DNA of 64,000 nt from Gigantopelta aegis (Eukaryota > Mollusca > Gastropoda > Neomphalida > Peltospiridae): contig NC_054704.1 of the NCBI RefSeq assembly GCF_016097555.1, positions 76,961,638-77,025,637 on the forward strand. Reading direction: 5' to 3'. Position 1 is the stretch's first letter. The number at the start of each line of letters is the position of its first letter. Position numbers and translations under genes: made by a program. Of this stretch, positions 45,801-50,148 are shown piece by piece. The notes beneath the pieces were generated by a model, which had not been told where the DNA came from, searched no databases, and worked only from the letters and a program-made list of their open reading frames with translations.

Positions 45801-48704
45801 TTATTTACGGTTATATGTCGTGAAACATATGGTTACGGACCACACAGATAATGAGAGAGGAAACCTGCTATCGCCACTTCATGGGCTACACTTTTCGATT
45901 AGCACCAAGGGATCTTTTATATGCACCATCCCACAGACAGGGTAGTACATACCACAGCCTTTTATATACCAGTCGTGGTGCACTGTCTGGAATGAGAAAT
46001 AGCCCAATGGGCCCACCGACGGGGATGGATCCCAGACTGACTGGGCTATGTCCCGCCCCTGTGTCACTCCAGAACGCACCCTATATTTGTCAAACGTTCG
46101 ACGAAAGGTCATTTGCTCTATATTTCATTCTTTTCCAGATTAACTCCTATCCTATCAGTGACCAACACTGTTTACCACATATCTCAAATATATGTGGCAC
46201 GATTCCATGGCTACTGCCTAGCCCTGTAGCTGAGAGTTATTTCCGAGAGCCCAGCATTTACTTGGCTCCATTTGGCTATGTAAATATAGACAGAATTTGA
46301 TCTGAGAAATCTTTTATTGTAGCTGTAGTTGGTACGGCATATAGAATGGGTTTTTACCTATTTCAGCAAAACTGGCTTCAGCTAACAGACTTGTGTGTGC
46401 TTGTTGACCATTATAACCATCACTTCTGTATAGATACTAGTTTTTCCAATAATCAAATAGATAGATTCTTAAGTAGTGGTTCTTTAGCACATATTTTTAT
46501 ACCAAATTATGCACACTCCATTTAAAATCTTGATATGAATGTACTTCAAAAAATGCATACTTTACTTGCTTGTAGTTCAGACATTTTTTTAAAGCTATCT
46601 TATCACTATGATATCATAAAACTGTCATAGGCTATGATGTCACTGTGACACTTGCCATAGCCTATGACACTTATAGAATATCATAGCTCTGGATCTTCAT
46701 TGTTATTTCTTGCCAGATATTTTCAGCATATTCATTAACAATTCTATAATTAGTAGCAATGTAGATATTTTCTTGCCTTTAGGATAGATATAATGGTAAG
46801 AGTTTTGAGGTGAGTAAATTAAATGAATGAATTAATTAATTTTGAGGTGGGTAAAATTAATTAATTAATGAAATAATTAATGAATGAATAAAGCACTGCA
46901 TGAAAATTAAAAGTTAATGTTTTCATGGTTTAATATTGTAGTTTTTCATTACACTACTAAAGAAAAAAGAAAAAGCATCGATTTATTTTGCTTTTTATTG
47001 CAGCCTTTTTTTTCCTCTTTTTTTTTGAACATTTAAAACAAACTGTCTTAAATGACTTGTTACAATTTTGTTGAATATTTAAAAGAGTTTCAAACATGTC
47101 ATATTTATAAACTGGTCGTGTGTTTTCGATGGTAAGTAGCTAGCTAGGCAAAAAACAAATTGCTCATGCTTGATGGACACATGGAATTCCTCACTTTTGA
47201 TCTGCAGCTTTTGTCAGACACATACCAACGCTTGTTTCAACAGACAGTTGTATACCTCAGGTTGGGATTTCCCATTCTCTTGACAGACACTCGTGTTAAA
47301 TTCACATTGGCTAGATTAGAATAAAGTTATGTTTGTTATTTAATGTCAGTGCTAATATCCAAGTTAATTTGAAATTCATAATGTGTTAATTTATATAACG
47401 GATAAGTTCTTTATGAAACCCACTGTTGGTCATCTAAAGATGATACGGTATCTCTTACTTGATTTAAATACTTAATTCAGCACCAATTGCTTTTTAATTG
47501 CACTTTATTTATAAGCTGGACAACAGGTCTGTTGCTGACAAATGTACACAAGGTGTTTTATGTTTAATGATATTAACAGAATTTAAAATTATTTTTAAAT
47601 TACACTATGTCTTTTTATTTTTAAAGCTGTTCAACAGATCTGCTATTGACAAATATAATTGGAATTGTTTCATATTTAATGATATCAGTAGATTTAAAAA
47701 AAAAGACATTTTAATTTTACTTTCATTGTTAAAGATGTTTAACAGACCAGTTACTTAACAATATAACTGGACATGTTTTATAGTTTAATTTCTAATGTTG
47801 TTGTTCTACAGCATGAGCCATACCCACCCATCGGTATGAGTCAGAAAAACCGCCAAACGTCGGCACCTCCCGCTGCAGGCTTGAGAGGCCGACCCATTTC
47901 AGGAACGTACGCTCGGCAGGGAAACCCAATGATAACGCGAGATGACAGATCAGGTCTGACAGTGACCAGCTCAAGAATGGTAAGTCAGTGTCGTCGTGAT
48001 TGTGTTGGAGGTTTATAATAGATGTGATAAAATCATTTATATAAGTGGGGCTCACCAATCCACCTGTATGCTTTCTACAAACAAATAATTTGAGGGTACA
48101 TAATACAGTAAAGTACTCTTATAACAAACCGGAAGGGACCATGATAGTTAGTTCGTTATGGCAGTAGTTCGCTGTACACGTTTGCATAAATTGGTTATTA
48201 ATGTATAGGGAAATAAAATGGGACTTTACAATCAGTTCGTTCTATGCAGTAGTTCATTCTAAACATGTTCATTATAAGTGTAGTTTACTGTACAAACAAA
48301 ATAGACCATAAATGTTTTGAAATTGGACACTGCAGTTCATGGTTTTGGACAAATTTTAAACAGCAGTTCTTTTACTATCATCTGTCTAAAAAAACATTTC
48401 AAATGTATATTAATTTACAAGATTTTAGGGTACATTATTTTACCCTCTGACAGAAACCCTGTAAACTGATGATGTAGCATTAAGATTTTTCACTTTTGTC
48501 TCAATTTATATTAAGGTACCCGGTCAAAGGCCAACATCTGCGAACGTCCCTCGACCGAAACCATTGTACGGCAGGAAACAGTTCAGCAACGCTGTAAACC
48601 ACCCGTCGGTGGGTGCCCACAAGGCGACATTTGGCAGCTACACGCAGTCGTACGGAACAATCTCATCAAGCGGGCTCGCTGCTCTTCAGACGAAGAAGAC
48701 ATGA
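18821..48704 (+). CDS. MAPK15: MAPK15 (ERK7/ERK8) atypical MAP kinase; one exon not found
   Basis: Exons seen: 18821-18886, 25700-25798, 35974-36104, 36979-37145, 38313-38452, 40200-40257, 41136-41270, 41835-41940, 42403-42628, 43487-43596, 47812-47979 and 48516-48704. Motifs in order: N-terminus [13 protein letters not shown] (glycine loop), [10 protein letters not shown] (ATP lysine), HRDQKPSN (the Gln is typical of ERK7/8), DFGLA, activation motif [27 protein letters not shown], then the ERK7-specific [26 protein letters not shown] and a long basic/disordered tail ending near [11 protein letters not shown]. The expected exon of about 121 nt between 25798 and 35974 (FREI.. helix C to the hinge) is missing. 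Known role: atypical self-activating kinase in ciliogenesis, autophagy and secretion control. YEMI at the exon 9/10 junction fits the LC3-interacting motif described for human MAPK15. Confidence 0.93.
19342..20342. mobile_element. Non-autonomous TIR element, about 1.0 kb
   Basis: TGTCCGGTGTATCGGC at 19342 is matched by its reverse complement at 20327-20342. A second inner inverted pair, GTCCGGTGATTC near 19552 and GAATCACCGGAC near 20313, lies inside. No transposase. Target duplication not resolved. Confidence 0.75.
20357..21524. repeat. CATGGCTAGTG-type repeat, copy 2, split
   Basis: 20357-20581 and 21411-21524 are the two halves of the repeat seen whole at 16594-16945; the break falls at the TTAA where the 20586-21406 element inserted. 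Confidence 0.8.
20586..21406. mobile_element. TTAA-flanked MITE (piggyBac-like), 821 bp
   Basis: Flanked by TTAA at 20582-20585 and 21407-21410. Ends match as inverted repeats over about 21 bp with three mismatches, sharing CACACCCTAGTT. Empty site visible by comparison with 16594-16945. A minus-strand 112-residue open frame inside (20999-20661) has the cluster [11 protein letters not shown]; no transposase. Confidence 0.85.
21726..22084. mobile_element. hAT-like MITE, about 355 bp
   Basis: TAGAGCTGGGCAGTAT at the left end and the inverse of TAGAGCTGGGCGGTAT at the right end. Interior is AT-rich with repeated CGGTA motifs. No coding. Confidence 0.65.
22083..23879. mobile_element. hAT-like non-autonomous element carrying a solo LTR
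   Basis: CAGGGCATAAAATTTGG near 22081 and the inverse, CAAATTGTATGCCCTGG near 23858-23874, form terminal repeats. Interior is interrupted by the solo LTR at 22479-23656. Boundaries are approximate because the left end abuts another MITE. Confidence 0.6.
22479..23656 (+). mobile_element. Solo LTR (1178 bp) with 5-bp TSD
   Basis: Starts TGTGACGGTACA and ends CCCTGTGACA, the TG..CA ends of LTRs, flanked by TTGGT at 22474-22478 and 23657-23661. No gag-pol next to it, so it is a solo LTR, probably of a Gypsy-type element given the 5-bp duplication. Orientation is not certain. Confidence 0.75.
23913..24222 (+). repeat. SINE, plus orientation, full length
   Basis: GGACATAGCCCAGTGGG (A box), GGATCGATCCCCATCGGTG (B box), TTTCTCGCTCTAGCCAGTGC, GGATGGTGCATATAAAAGAT and ATAGCCGATGATTAATAAAT, ending AAACAAAACAAACAAA. 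Head-to-head with the split minus SINE on its left. Confidence 0.85.
24327..24979. mobile_element. Foldback element with long inverted arms, copy 1
   Basis: Arms of about 260 bp: left starts CTGTCCAAACCAAAATG and right ends with the inverse of CTGTCCGAACCAAAATG. The arms share TTACTCTCCTACCTTT-like and GGAATACTCTTCAAGAGGGG blocks. TA flanks on both sides fit a Tc1/mariner-type target. No protein encoded. Confidence 0.85.
25700..25798 (+). CDS. MAPK15: MAPK15 exon 2
   Basis: Acceptor TTTTCAG, then [19 protein letters not shown] and [14 protein letters not shown], donor GTATGT. Contains the end of the glycine loop and the ATP-binding lysine in VAVKK. 33 codons, phase 0 at both ends. Confidence 0.95.
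25995..26210 (+). repeat. SINE fragment directly left of the DIRS element
   Basis: TTGATTGGTATATCAAATG, GGATGGTGTATATAAAAGAT, TTGACATCCAATAGCC and GTTGTTAAACAAAATAAACT. Its 3' end abuts the DIRS left end. Confidence 0.75.
26210..26346 (+). repeat. DIRS left inverted terminal repeat
   Basis: Reverse complement matches 32310-32432 over about 120 bp with few differences, from GAGAATGAAGTTACAGG to GTGCTAGCAC. The outermost 19 bases, 26210-26228, match the internal complementary region rather than the right end. Confidence 0.93.
26478..27632 (+). CDS. DIRS gag-like protein, N-terminal part
   Basis: ATG at 26478. Early Cys/His cluster [27 protein letters not shown] looks like the zinc-binding start of DIRS ORF1 proteins. 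The rest is Ser/Thr/Pro-rich. The real frame ends at an 18-C tract (27567-27584), after which the product continues in the next frame (27550-28278). Codon use is GC-rich, unlike the host introns. The nucleocapsid role is inferred from position and the Cys cluster. Confidence 0.75.
   Translation: MSDASSLTASARKVCARDGCPFPLRRKDTHVLCPDCRSCSQDRQCEICATWSPDQWVRFGSQTQVSGTSKILSSASAVVGKSDLVGRSHKSVDTSKSVRKGGKHKGVSSSVRVTSTVTDTSGAPPRAPIVTVVREPSSLVTAPSSVCVASSRASPSSLRLPLQTEGGQGGVVAAPVLTTSSVTEHMHSVVHRSTASSAEQVAPTLPSIADSRFGTSAFSRPEESSASLLRTEPVVPMPGSVSDGIPTDVYRWVEDSSRLGPPFAYVYPKGPVTSVATDISSQFAPSLVPTSSTLLDRGRGSRRYPSAGGTLWPQTPTVPHLAQERPLGFQETLFRSFVEFLNASPQLGSLLSQTGPSGAAPIPPPPPPPWFSAKTSRNCVSTAV
27550..28278 (+). 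pseudogene. DIRS gag-like, middle part (frameshifted)
   Basis: In the +1 frame relative to the first part. Acidic stretch [20 protein letters not shown] and [18 protein letters not shown] are coding-like, then the frame decays near 28215 and reaches TAA at 28278. Continues in the third frame at about 28136-28819. Confidence 0.65.
28136..28819 (+). pseudogene. DIRS gag-like, C-terminal part
   Basis: Coding-like from about 28225 ([20 protein letters not shown] onward) to a basic C-terminus ([16 protein letters not shown]) and TGA at 28817-28819. It is in the same frame as RT, which follows immediately. The basic tail would suit nucleic-acid binding. Confidence 0.65.
28816..31851 (+). CDS. DIRS tyrosine recombinase (domain from about 30700)
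   Basis: The frame is open from 28816 and ends TAA at 31849-31851, but only the last 380 or so codons have recombinase character; the first 1.8 kb overlaps RT in another frame. Core motifs: [10 protein letters not shown] (Arg at 31207-31212), KPHEIRAIS (His 31591, Arg 31600), [15 protein letters not shown] with a His at 31681 and the nucleophile Tyr at 31699-31701. These fit the R-H-x-x-R-H-Y set. N-terminal SAM-like part: [19 protein letters not shown]. There is no ATG just before the domain, so it is probably made by frameshift or internal initiation within the RT overlap (30660-30904). Role: integration of the circular DNA. Confidence 0.9.
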   Translation: MRVRERSAVAFGGTVSNHTRGGQAPPFPSKLVQAAWSRPLGSVGRSTRLQNTLFFEPPSYFHSENAAVTVRGSARFSGEYDCRVSRQRGHPESQSGHSGILFSSFLRPEEKWGMETNPKFEATERLRRCSFHENGNGSFGPEPASNWGVGCVDRSERRIPPCPGAQGVLEVSALPVRRESVRVSCAPVRFGDESPCFYTCGKSGGRSCSFVRGSNAYLSGRLVDPSFVATGVSDQCRVGFGHDPPIGFYSQLGEIGVNAGSDFHISRSGLRSCGSVGSSHRCAYPQFPNVGATFDGGAKYYGTISPRGVGPPRISGLIDRAVQTIQTTTPVAFVPTVGRSQLGHDSASGPMVHSSDTGVPVGQVHVPIGSVAPPCSGSDPVHGCVAARVRGASVGSTHFRGMESLREEASYQLFGDGGSASCLSSFPVCSSTPSNSVEMRQYVGSGISQSLGWNQIGDFGSQSSCDFGILRPTRDHSVGETHSFIGECVSRCPQSTYPCSDGVDVEQRGGRSGSSGVGQSTGGHVCHTVEQPIAGVRVPGTGHIGVGVRRVKYGLDGTGFLCLPSSCLTRQGVDQSGPGTLSRDVDSSSVGGAALVSTAPVTVSGSPVPITSVVRSTQPATESDGVASEAGGLPVSRVEVIRASLRRRGFSTRIAHLVSSAKRKSTESVYQCHWRMWVRWANARDFDPLSPTVNDLAEYFLALVQERKLKVTTVKSHRAAIFTTLKQCGCRDFSTNLVLHDLLKSLQSTVERPSIIPKWNVFLVLHALKGAPYEPLRFASLRALTWKTLFLVSLAACRRISEIHAFLHDLVDYNSDGSVTLRTDPIFVAKNQSPGEEFPPTVIHSLSRTLSSDNSDRLLCPVRALKYYLQRTKNRRQGKKRLFISYTIRPGDVTKNALSRWIAATIKLAYEMAGDHVLRNFSVKPHEIRAISASLNFHDSLDIIKVMNAGVWKGRHTFDRFYFRDMAVGPDGTRRIQTVIAAQHVVSVRRATERGRPLFRPTAIDSRFGHV
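28826..30904 (+). CDS. DIRS reverse transcriptase/RNase H polyprotein
   Basis: About 690 codons, frame open from just after the gag TGA; the frame has no early ATG (28826 is GTG), so readthrough, frameshift or internal start is needed. [16 protein letters not shown] near residue 112-125, SIDLKDAY near 150, [13 protein letters not shown] near 183-195, catalytic YLDD at 215-218. RNase [11 protein letters not shown] (Asp 380), CLEMEAVH (Glu 412), RCDNTSVV (Asp 437), VLADALSRH. The C-terminal part ([27 protein letters not shown]) resembles the domain after RNase H in DIRS elements, sometimes called the methyltransferase-like region. No stops or frameshifts seen. Confidence 0.93.
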   Translation: MNDRQLLSEVPLATIPVGGRLRHFLRNWCKLPGLDPWVLSVVRHGYKIPFSSSPPLTSTPRMPPLPSADRRVLVESMIAEFLDKGAIQRVSLDTPGFYSHLFFARKKNGEWRPILNLKPLNVYVDVPSMKMETVHSVRNLLQIGEWAVSIDLKDAYLHVPVHKAFWKFLRFLFDGKAYEFRVLPFGLATSPHAFTRVVKAVVGHVHLLGVRMHTYLDDWLIPASSQQECQTNVGLVLDTILQLGFIPNWVKSELTPAQIFTYLGVVFDLVVASVRPTDARIHNFQTSARRLMGEQSTTVRSLHVVLGHLESLASLIVRFRRFKRPLQWHLSPRWDGHNWDTIVPLGPWFTHPIQECLSDKCMSLSVPLHPPAPDLILFTDASLHGYGAHLLDQHISGVWNLSERKLHINCLEMEAVHRACLHFRCVLRHRRILLRCDNTSVVAYLNRWGGTKSETLGRKALAILEFCDQLGTTLWAKHIPSSVNVLADALSRHTPVQTEWMLNKGVVAAVLRVWGSPQVDMFATRLNNQLPVFVSPVPDTLALEYDALSMDWTGLDFYAFPPPVLLGKVLTKVVQEPCHVTLIAPLWVAQPWFPQLLSLLVAVPFRLPVLSDLLSQRLSQTVWHPKPEVFRFHAWRLSGLPCDAEVFRQELRISSLQQSANLPSRFISVTGVCGFVGRTHGISIPYRLLSTI
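31852..32144 (+). other. DIRS 3' untranslated segment
   Basis: Pyrimidine-rich stretch between the recombinase stop and the internal complementary region. Two short overlapping open frames here have no recognisable content. Confidence 0.5.
32145..32245 (+). repeat. DIRS internal complementary region
   Basis: 32150-32190 is the reverse complement of the left end (26210-26250, about 40 bp). 32229-32246 (TAGTGCTAGCACAACAAA) is the reverse complement of the right end. The two halves are joined by about 38 bp not found at either terminus. This is the splint expected for DIRS replication. Confidence 0.9.
32310..32432 (+). repeat. DIRS right inverted terminal repeat
   Basis: GAGAATGAAGTTACAGG through GCGCATATCCGGCAAGGG to GTGCTAGCAC, inverse of 26229-26346. 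Confidence 0.93.
33184..33634. mobile_element. Duplicated 450-bp MITE-like repeat, copy 1
   Basis: Almost identical to 35261-35706. Starts TATAGGTAGTACTAG and ends GGTAGTATACACCCTATAG; the ends match loosely as inverted repeats. No coding. Found in the gap where a MAPK15 exon is missing. Confidence 0.75.
34701..34823 (+). other. Short coding-like segment, unidentified
   Basis: Reads [20 protein letters not shown] and [12 protein letters not shown], with balanced codons unlike the surrounding AT-rich intron, and ends at a possible donor CAG-GTACAG. It does not resemble the kinase exon expected here. Could be a captured exon or part of a repeat; I do not recognise it. Confidence 0.25.
35261..35706. 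mobile_element. Duplicated 450-bp MITE-like repeat, copy 2
   Basis: Same as 33184-33634 with a handful of differences. The two copies are in direct orientation, about 1.6 kb apart. Confidence 0.75.
35974..36104 (+). CDS. MAPK15: MAPK15 exon 4 (third exon found)
   Basis: Acceptor TTTTTCAG, then AA-ACT-GAC. Encodes (E)[18 protein letters not shown] through VIHRDQK, donor GTTAGA. The first codon needs a G from the preceding exon, so it cannot splice in frame to exon 2, which ends on a whole codon. Confidence 0.95.
36505..36905. repeat. Interspersed repeat, copy 1 (MAPK15 intron)
   Basis: Shares with 39572-39935 the blocks ACAACAAATGACGT, GCGGCTTCCCC-like, ATGTGGATAATAA, AAACTCGTGTCAGGATT and CCTCGCTCTTGCTC. 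An inner inverted pair, GTGTCAGGATT and AATCCTGACAC, flanks the CTCGCTCTTGCTCGGGTAAT segment. Confidence 0.7.
36979..37145 (+). CDS. MAPK15: MAPK15 exon 5 (activation loop)
   Basis: Acceptor TCTGCACAG, then [20 protein letters not shown] through [17 protein letters not shown] to SH(K), donor GTAATA. Contains DFG and the TEY dual-phosphorylation motif. Confidence 0.97.
37285..37805 (+). repeat. SINE, plus orientation, interrupted
   Basis: Head GGTTAGTTGGTAGAG and CCAACTGGTATATCAAAGC-like middle at 37285-37425, tail (TTGACATCCAGTAGCTGATG to GTTGTTAAACAA) at about 37630-37805. Unrelated AT-rich sequence lies between. Confidence 0.6.
38313..38452 (+). CDS. MAPK15: MAPK15 exon 6
   Basis: Acceptor TTTTTCAG, then G-TAC-ACT. 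Encodes [20 protein letters not shown] to SSIATPSRA, ends G before GTTGGT. Confidence 0.95.
38516..39428. mobile_element. Foldback element, copy 2, split by a TTAA MITE
   Basis: Same family as 24327-24979: TTACTCTCCTACCTTTAATT, GGAATACTCTT, AGAGGGGT and their inverses. The right arm is broken at 39018 by the MITE and resumes AAAGGTAGGAGAG at 39408. Confidence 0.8.
39022..39405. mobile_element. TTAA-flanked MITE, 384 bp
   Basis: TTAA at 39018-39021 and 39406-39409. Terminal inverted repeats of about 25 bp differing at one or two bases; both contain TTCCTGAGTTTGCTGC. Inserted in the foldback element's right arm. Confidence 0.9.
39474..39565. repeat. Nested perfect palindrome (cruciform-like)
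   Basis: Outer arms ACCTACACTTTTCCTCC and GGAGGAAAAGTGTAGGT (17 bp, perfect) enclose inner arms AGTGTAGGTGTATT and AATACACCTACACT (14 bp, perfect, 2-bp spacer). AAAAGTGTAGGTGTAT also flanks it in direct orientation. Confidence 0.9.
39572..39935. repeat. Interspersed repeat, copy 2 (MAPK15 intron)
   Basis: Second copy of the 36505-36905 family. Confidence 0.7.
39971..40066 (+). repeat. Dispersed repeat fragment (TACTGTAAATCA family)
   Basis: ATACTGTAAATCAGAAAATA, GGCGAGCATAAGATGTTAGC and GAAACGCTAATATTTCATGA; inverse of 8970-9062. Confidence 0.65.
40200..40257 (+). CDS. MAPK15: MAPK15 exon 7
   Basis: Acceptor TTTGCAG, then AC-ATT-GAT. Encodes (D)[18 protein letters not shown] and AA of Lys, donor GTAAGA. 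Only 58 nt; joins exons 6 and 8 in phase. Confidence 0.93.
40365..40592 (+). repeat. SINE variant, plus orientation
   Basis: Head TTCAGTTGGTAGAGTGCTCG, CCCATTCCAACCAGTGGCCC, GTGCATATAAAACATCC, tail GTCCTAGTGGTATTGTTAAA. Just after MAPK15 exon 7. Confidence 0.75.
40658..40690 (+). repeat. Poly-T/poly-G tract
   Basis: Run of T followed by about 17 G in MAPK15 intron 7. Similar G runs lie at 32683-32699, 42926-42939, 45075-45097 and 54015-54031. Such tracts are error-prone in assembly. Confidence 0.85.
41136..41270 (+). CDS. MAPK15: MAPK15 exon 8
   Basis: Acceptor TTATCAG, then A-GGC-AGG. Encodes [20 protein letters not shown] then [20 protein letters not shown] to YVE and AG of Arg. End of the kinase C-lobe. 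Confidence 0.96.
41835..41940 (+). CDS. MAPK15: MAPK15 exon 9
   Basis: Acceptor TATTCAG, then A-TTT-CAT. Encodes [20 protein letters not shown] and [15 protein letters not shown], donor GTATTA. RFHNP follows the kinase domain. Confidence 0.96.
42165..42322. mobile_element. Small TIR element in MAPK15 intron 9
   Basis: CATTGAAACTCC..TTAAACTGGAC on the left and the inverse of CAGTGAAACCTC..AAAACCAGAC on the right give imperfect inverted ends. It lies just before exon 10. Confidence 0.5.
42403..42628 (+). CDS. MAPK15: MAPK15 exon 10 (basic/coiled tail)
   Basis: Acceptor GTTCCAG, then [29 protein letters not shown] and an Ala/Gln-rich helix, then acidic and Ser/Pro-rich sequence to SSFT; ends G before GTATGT. 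Strongly basic run after the LIR-like YEMI. Confidence 0.94.
43229..43414. mobile_element. MITE with 23-bp TIRs, 186 bp
   Basis: AAGCCTAGATCATATTATAT at 43229 and its inverse ending at 43414 match over 23 bp with one difference; the repeat goes further as CAACTCAACT/AGTTGAGTTG. MAPK15 intron 10. Confidence 0.85.
43487..43596 (+). CDS. MAPK15: MAPK15 exon 11
   Basis: Acceptor GTTACAG, then GT-GTA-GCA. Encodes [20 protein letters not shown] through [16 protein letters not shown], donor GTAGGT. Low-complexity tail. Confidence 0.9.
45770..46068 (-). repeat. SINE, minus orientation, full length
   Basis: AATGACGCACTCATCACATT, TTTATTTACGGTTATATG, GGGATCTTTTATATGCACC, GCCCACCGACGGGGATGG, and head CTGGGCTATGTCCCGCCCC at the right end. 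A 149-residue open frame across it is an artefact. Confidence 0.85.
46623..46669. repeat. Hairpin with 14-bp perfect arms
   Basis: TGTCATAGGCTATG at 46623-46636 and CATAGCCTATGACA at 46656-46669, loop 19 nt; TATGATATCATA flanks on the left. Confidence 0.85.
47497..47770 (+). repeat. Degenerate tandem repeat, period about 110 bp
   Basis: CAACAGGTCTGTTGCTGACA at 47521, CAACAGATCTGCTATTGACA at 47632 and AACAGACCAGTTACTTAACA near 47740, with AT-rich sequence between. Lies directly before MAPK15 exon 12. Confidence 0.65.
47812..47979 (+). CDS. MAPK15: MAPK15 exon 12
   Basis: Acceptor TTCTACAG, then [20 protein letters not shown] to TVTSSRM, donor GTAAGT. 56 codons, phase 0 at both ends; Pro/Arg-rich tail like that of vertebrate MAPK15. 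Confidence 0.92.
48104..48292. mobile_element. MITE in MAPK15 last intron
   Basis: TACAGTAAAGTACTCTTATA at 48104 and the inverse of TACAGTAAACTACACTTATA ending near 48292 are imperfect inverted ends; inner GTTCGTTATGGCAGTAGTTC-type blocks repeat. Confidence 0.7.
48516..48704 (+). CDS. MAPK15: MAPK15 terminal exon
   Basis: Acceptor ATATTAAG, then [19 protein letters not shown], through [18 protein letters not shown], to TKKT and TGA at 48702-48704. The GSYTQSYGT block near the end resembles the conserved GYSQAYGT at the vertebrate MAPK15 C-terminus, which supports both the exon and the frame. Confidence 0.94.
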   Translation, partial: VPGQRPTSANVPRPKPLYGRKQFSNAVNHPSVGAHKATFGSYTQSYGTISSSGLAALQTKKT

Positions 48705-49578
48705 ATCACACCCTGAGAGAAAGAGACAGAGTTGACTGGTGTCAGGCTGCTGGTGTAATATCAACACAACTTGTTTATAGTCATCACACACTCACACACA
48801 AACTGGCTGCTCCATCTTGTCAATCCGTCCGTCCATTCGTTCATCCATTCATCCATCCATCCGTTCATCCATCGTTGTTGATCTGACTTGAGCAGGCGTC
48901 TAGATGGATGGCTGATCGTATTGTGTGATGTCAGAAGTGTTGACCCATATGTTGATATGGTTGTTTGCTGGCAAACAATATTCTAGGCACAGTTAAAGGA
49001 CGGGAGTGTTTTAGCGTCAGTGTTATGTGGGTGCCTCCCCCCCCCCACACTGTAATGCTACATCGTTTGTCTACTGAAAGTAGATTTAATAATGTTTTAA
49101 TACTGTAGGTACTTTTCAAAAGTACAAGTGAATTGTTATTAGTTTATTGCCAAAATAAGTCATTACTGATACACGTATATGCAAACAGGATGAAGAAAAC
49201 TGCACCAGAGTAATTTTATGAAGACTTTCTTAATATGAATAATATTGTTGACTTACATAAGGTTTGTGAATGCATTTCCTTAAATATTTCTTACACTGCC
49301 TTTGACATTGCAAATATATATAAATCCAATATCCACAATGAATTTGGAAAGCGAATGTGAACACATTTTATTACAGTTTCTTTAATATTTCAGTAAGGGC
49401 TGTTCTAAAAATAATCACATTTGAATAGTTGGGAGGCAGTATATTCACCCAAGCAAATTATTTACAATCATTTGAATTTATAAAAAAAATAAAAATTCCA
49501 GAACTTCCAACACAATAATATTAGTACATACTGTGGCCCTGTGTACCAATGTCCTAATCAGAATTGTATTGCTTATTA

Positions 49579-50148
49579 GTCCCCTATCGGTCCAACTGGA
49601 GGGGACTATAGGTTTCATCGCCGTCCTTATGTCTGTCCATCCGTCTCTCCCACATATAGTTTTTCGGATGGTTTTTTCATAATGCTTCGAGATATTGAGC
49701 TGGAATTTTGTGTATAGCTTTATCATATACTATAATTACAGATCAAGTTGACTTTCATGACGATTTACCCATTTTGACAGAGTTATGGCCCATGAACTTA
49801 GGAGATATGAAAATTGTTTTCCTGACTTTTTTTCCCCAAATGCCTCAAGATACTAAGCTGAAATTGTGTGTATAGCTTTATCATGTACTATTACAGATCA
49901 AGTTTCAATTTCATGATGATTTACCCATTGTGGACAGTTATGGCCCGTGAATTAGGGAAATATGAAAATATGTTTTCCTAAGTATTATTTTTACAATGCC
50001 TCCACAAATTGAGATGAAATTTTTTTTTTATAGCTTTATCATATTCTGTTACAGAAGTTTAACTATCATGTCGAATTACCCATTTTTCACCGAGTTATGG
50101 CCCTTGAACATAGGAAATACAAAAATATGTTGGGCCCAATAGGGGACA
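49579..50148. mobile_element. TIR element with internal tandem repeats
   Basis: GTCCCCTATCGGTCCAAC at the left and the inverse of GTCCCCTATTGGGCCCAAC at the right form the ends. Inside are about three units of roughly 160 bp, each with GAGATATTGAGCTG-like, TATAGCTTTATCAT, TTACCCATT and GTTATGGCCC blocks. No coding. Confidence 0.75.

Larger units (their letters stand above)
43597..47811 (+). other. MAPK15 intron 11
   Basis: 4.2 kb without exons. Holds a poly-G tract (45075-45097), a SINE (45770-46068), a 14-bp hairpin (46623-46669) and a degenerate tandem repeat (47497-47760). Confidence 0.6.

Noticed and set aside
45851-46300. 149-codon open frame
   Set aside because: Lies mostly in a minus-oriented SINE; similar frames recur in other SINE copies.
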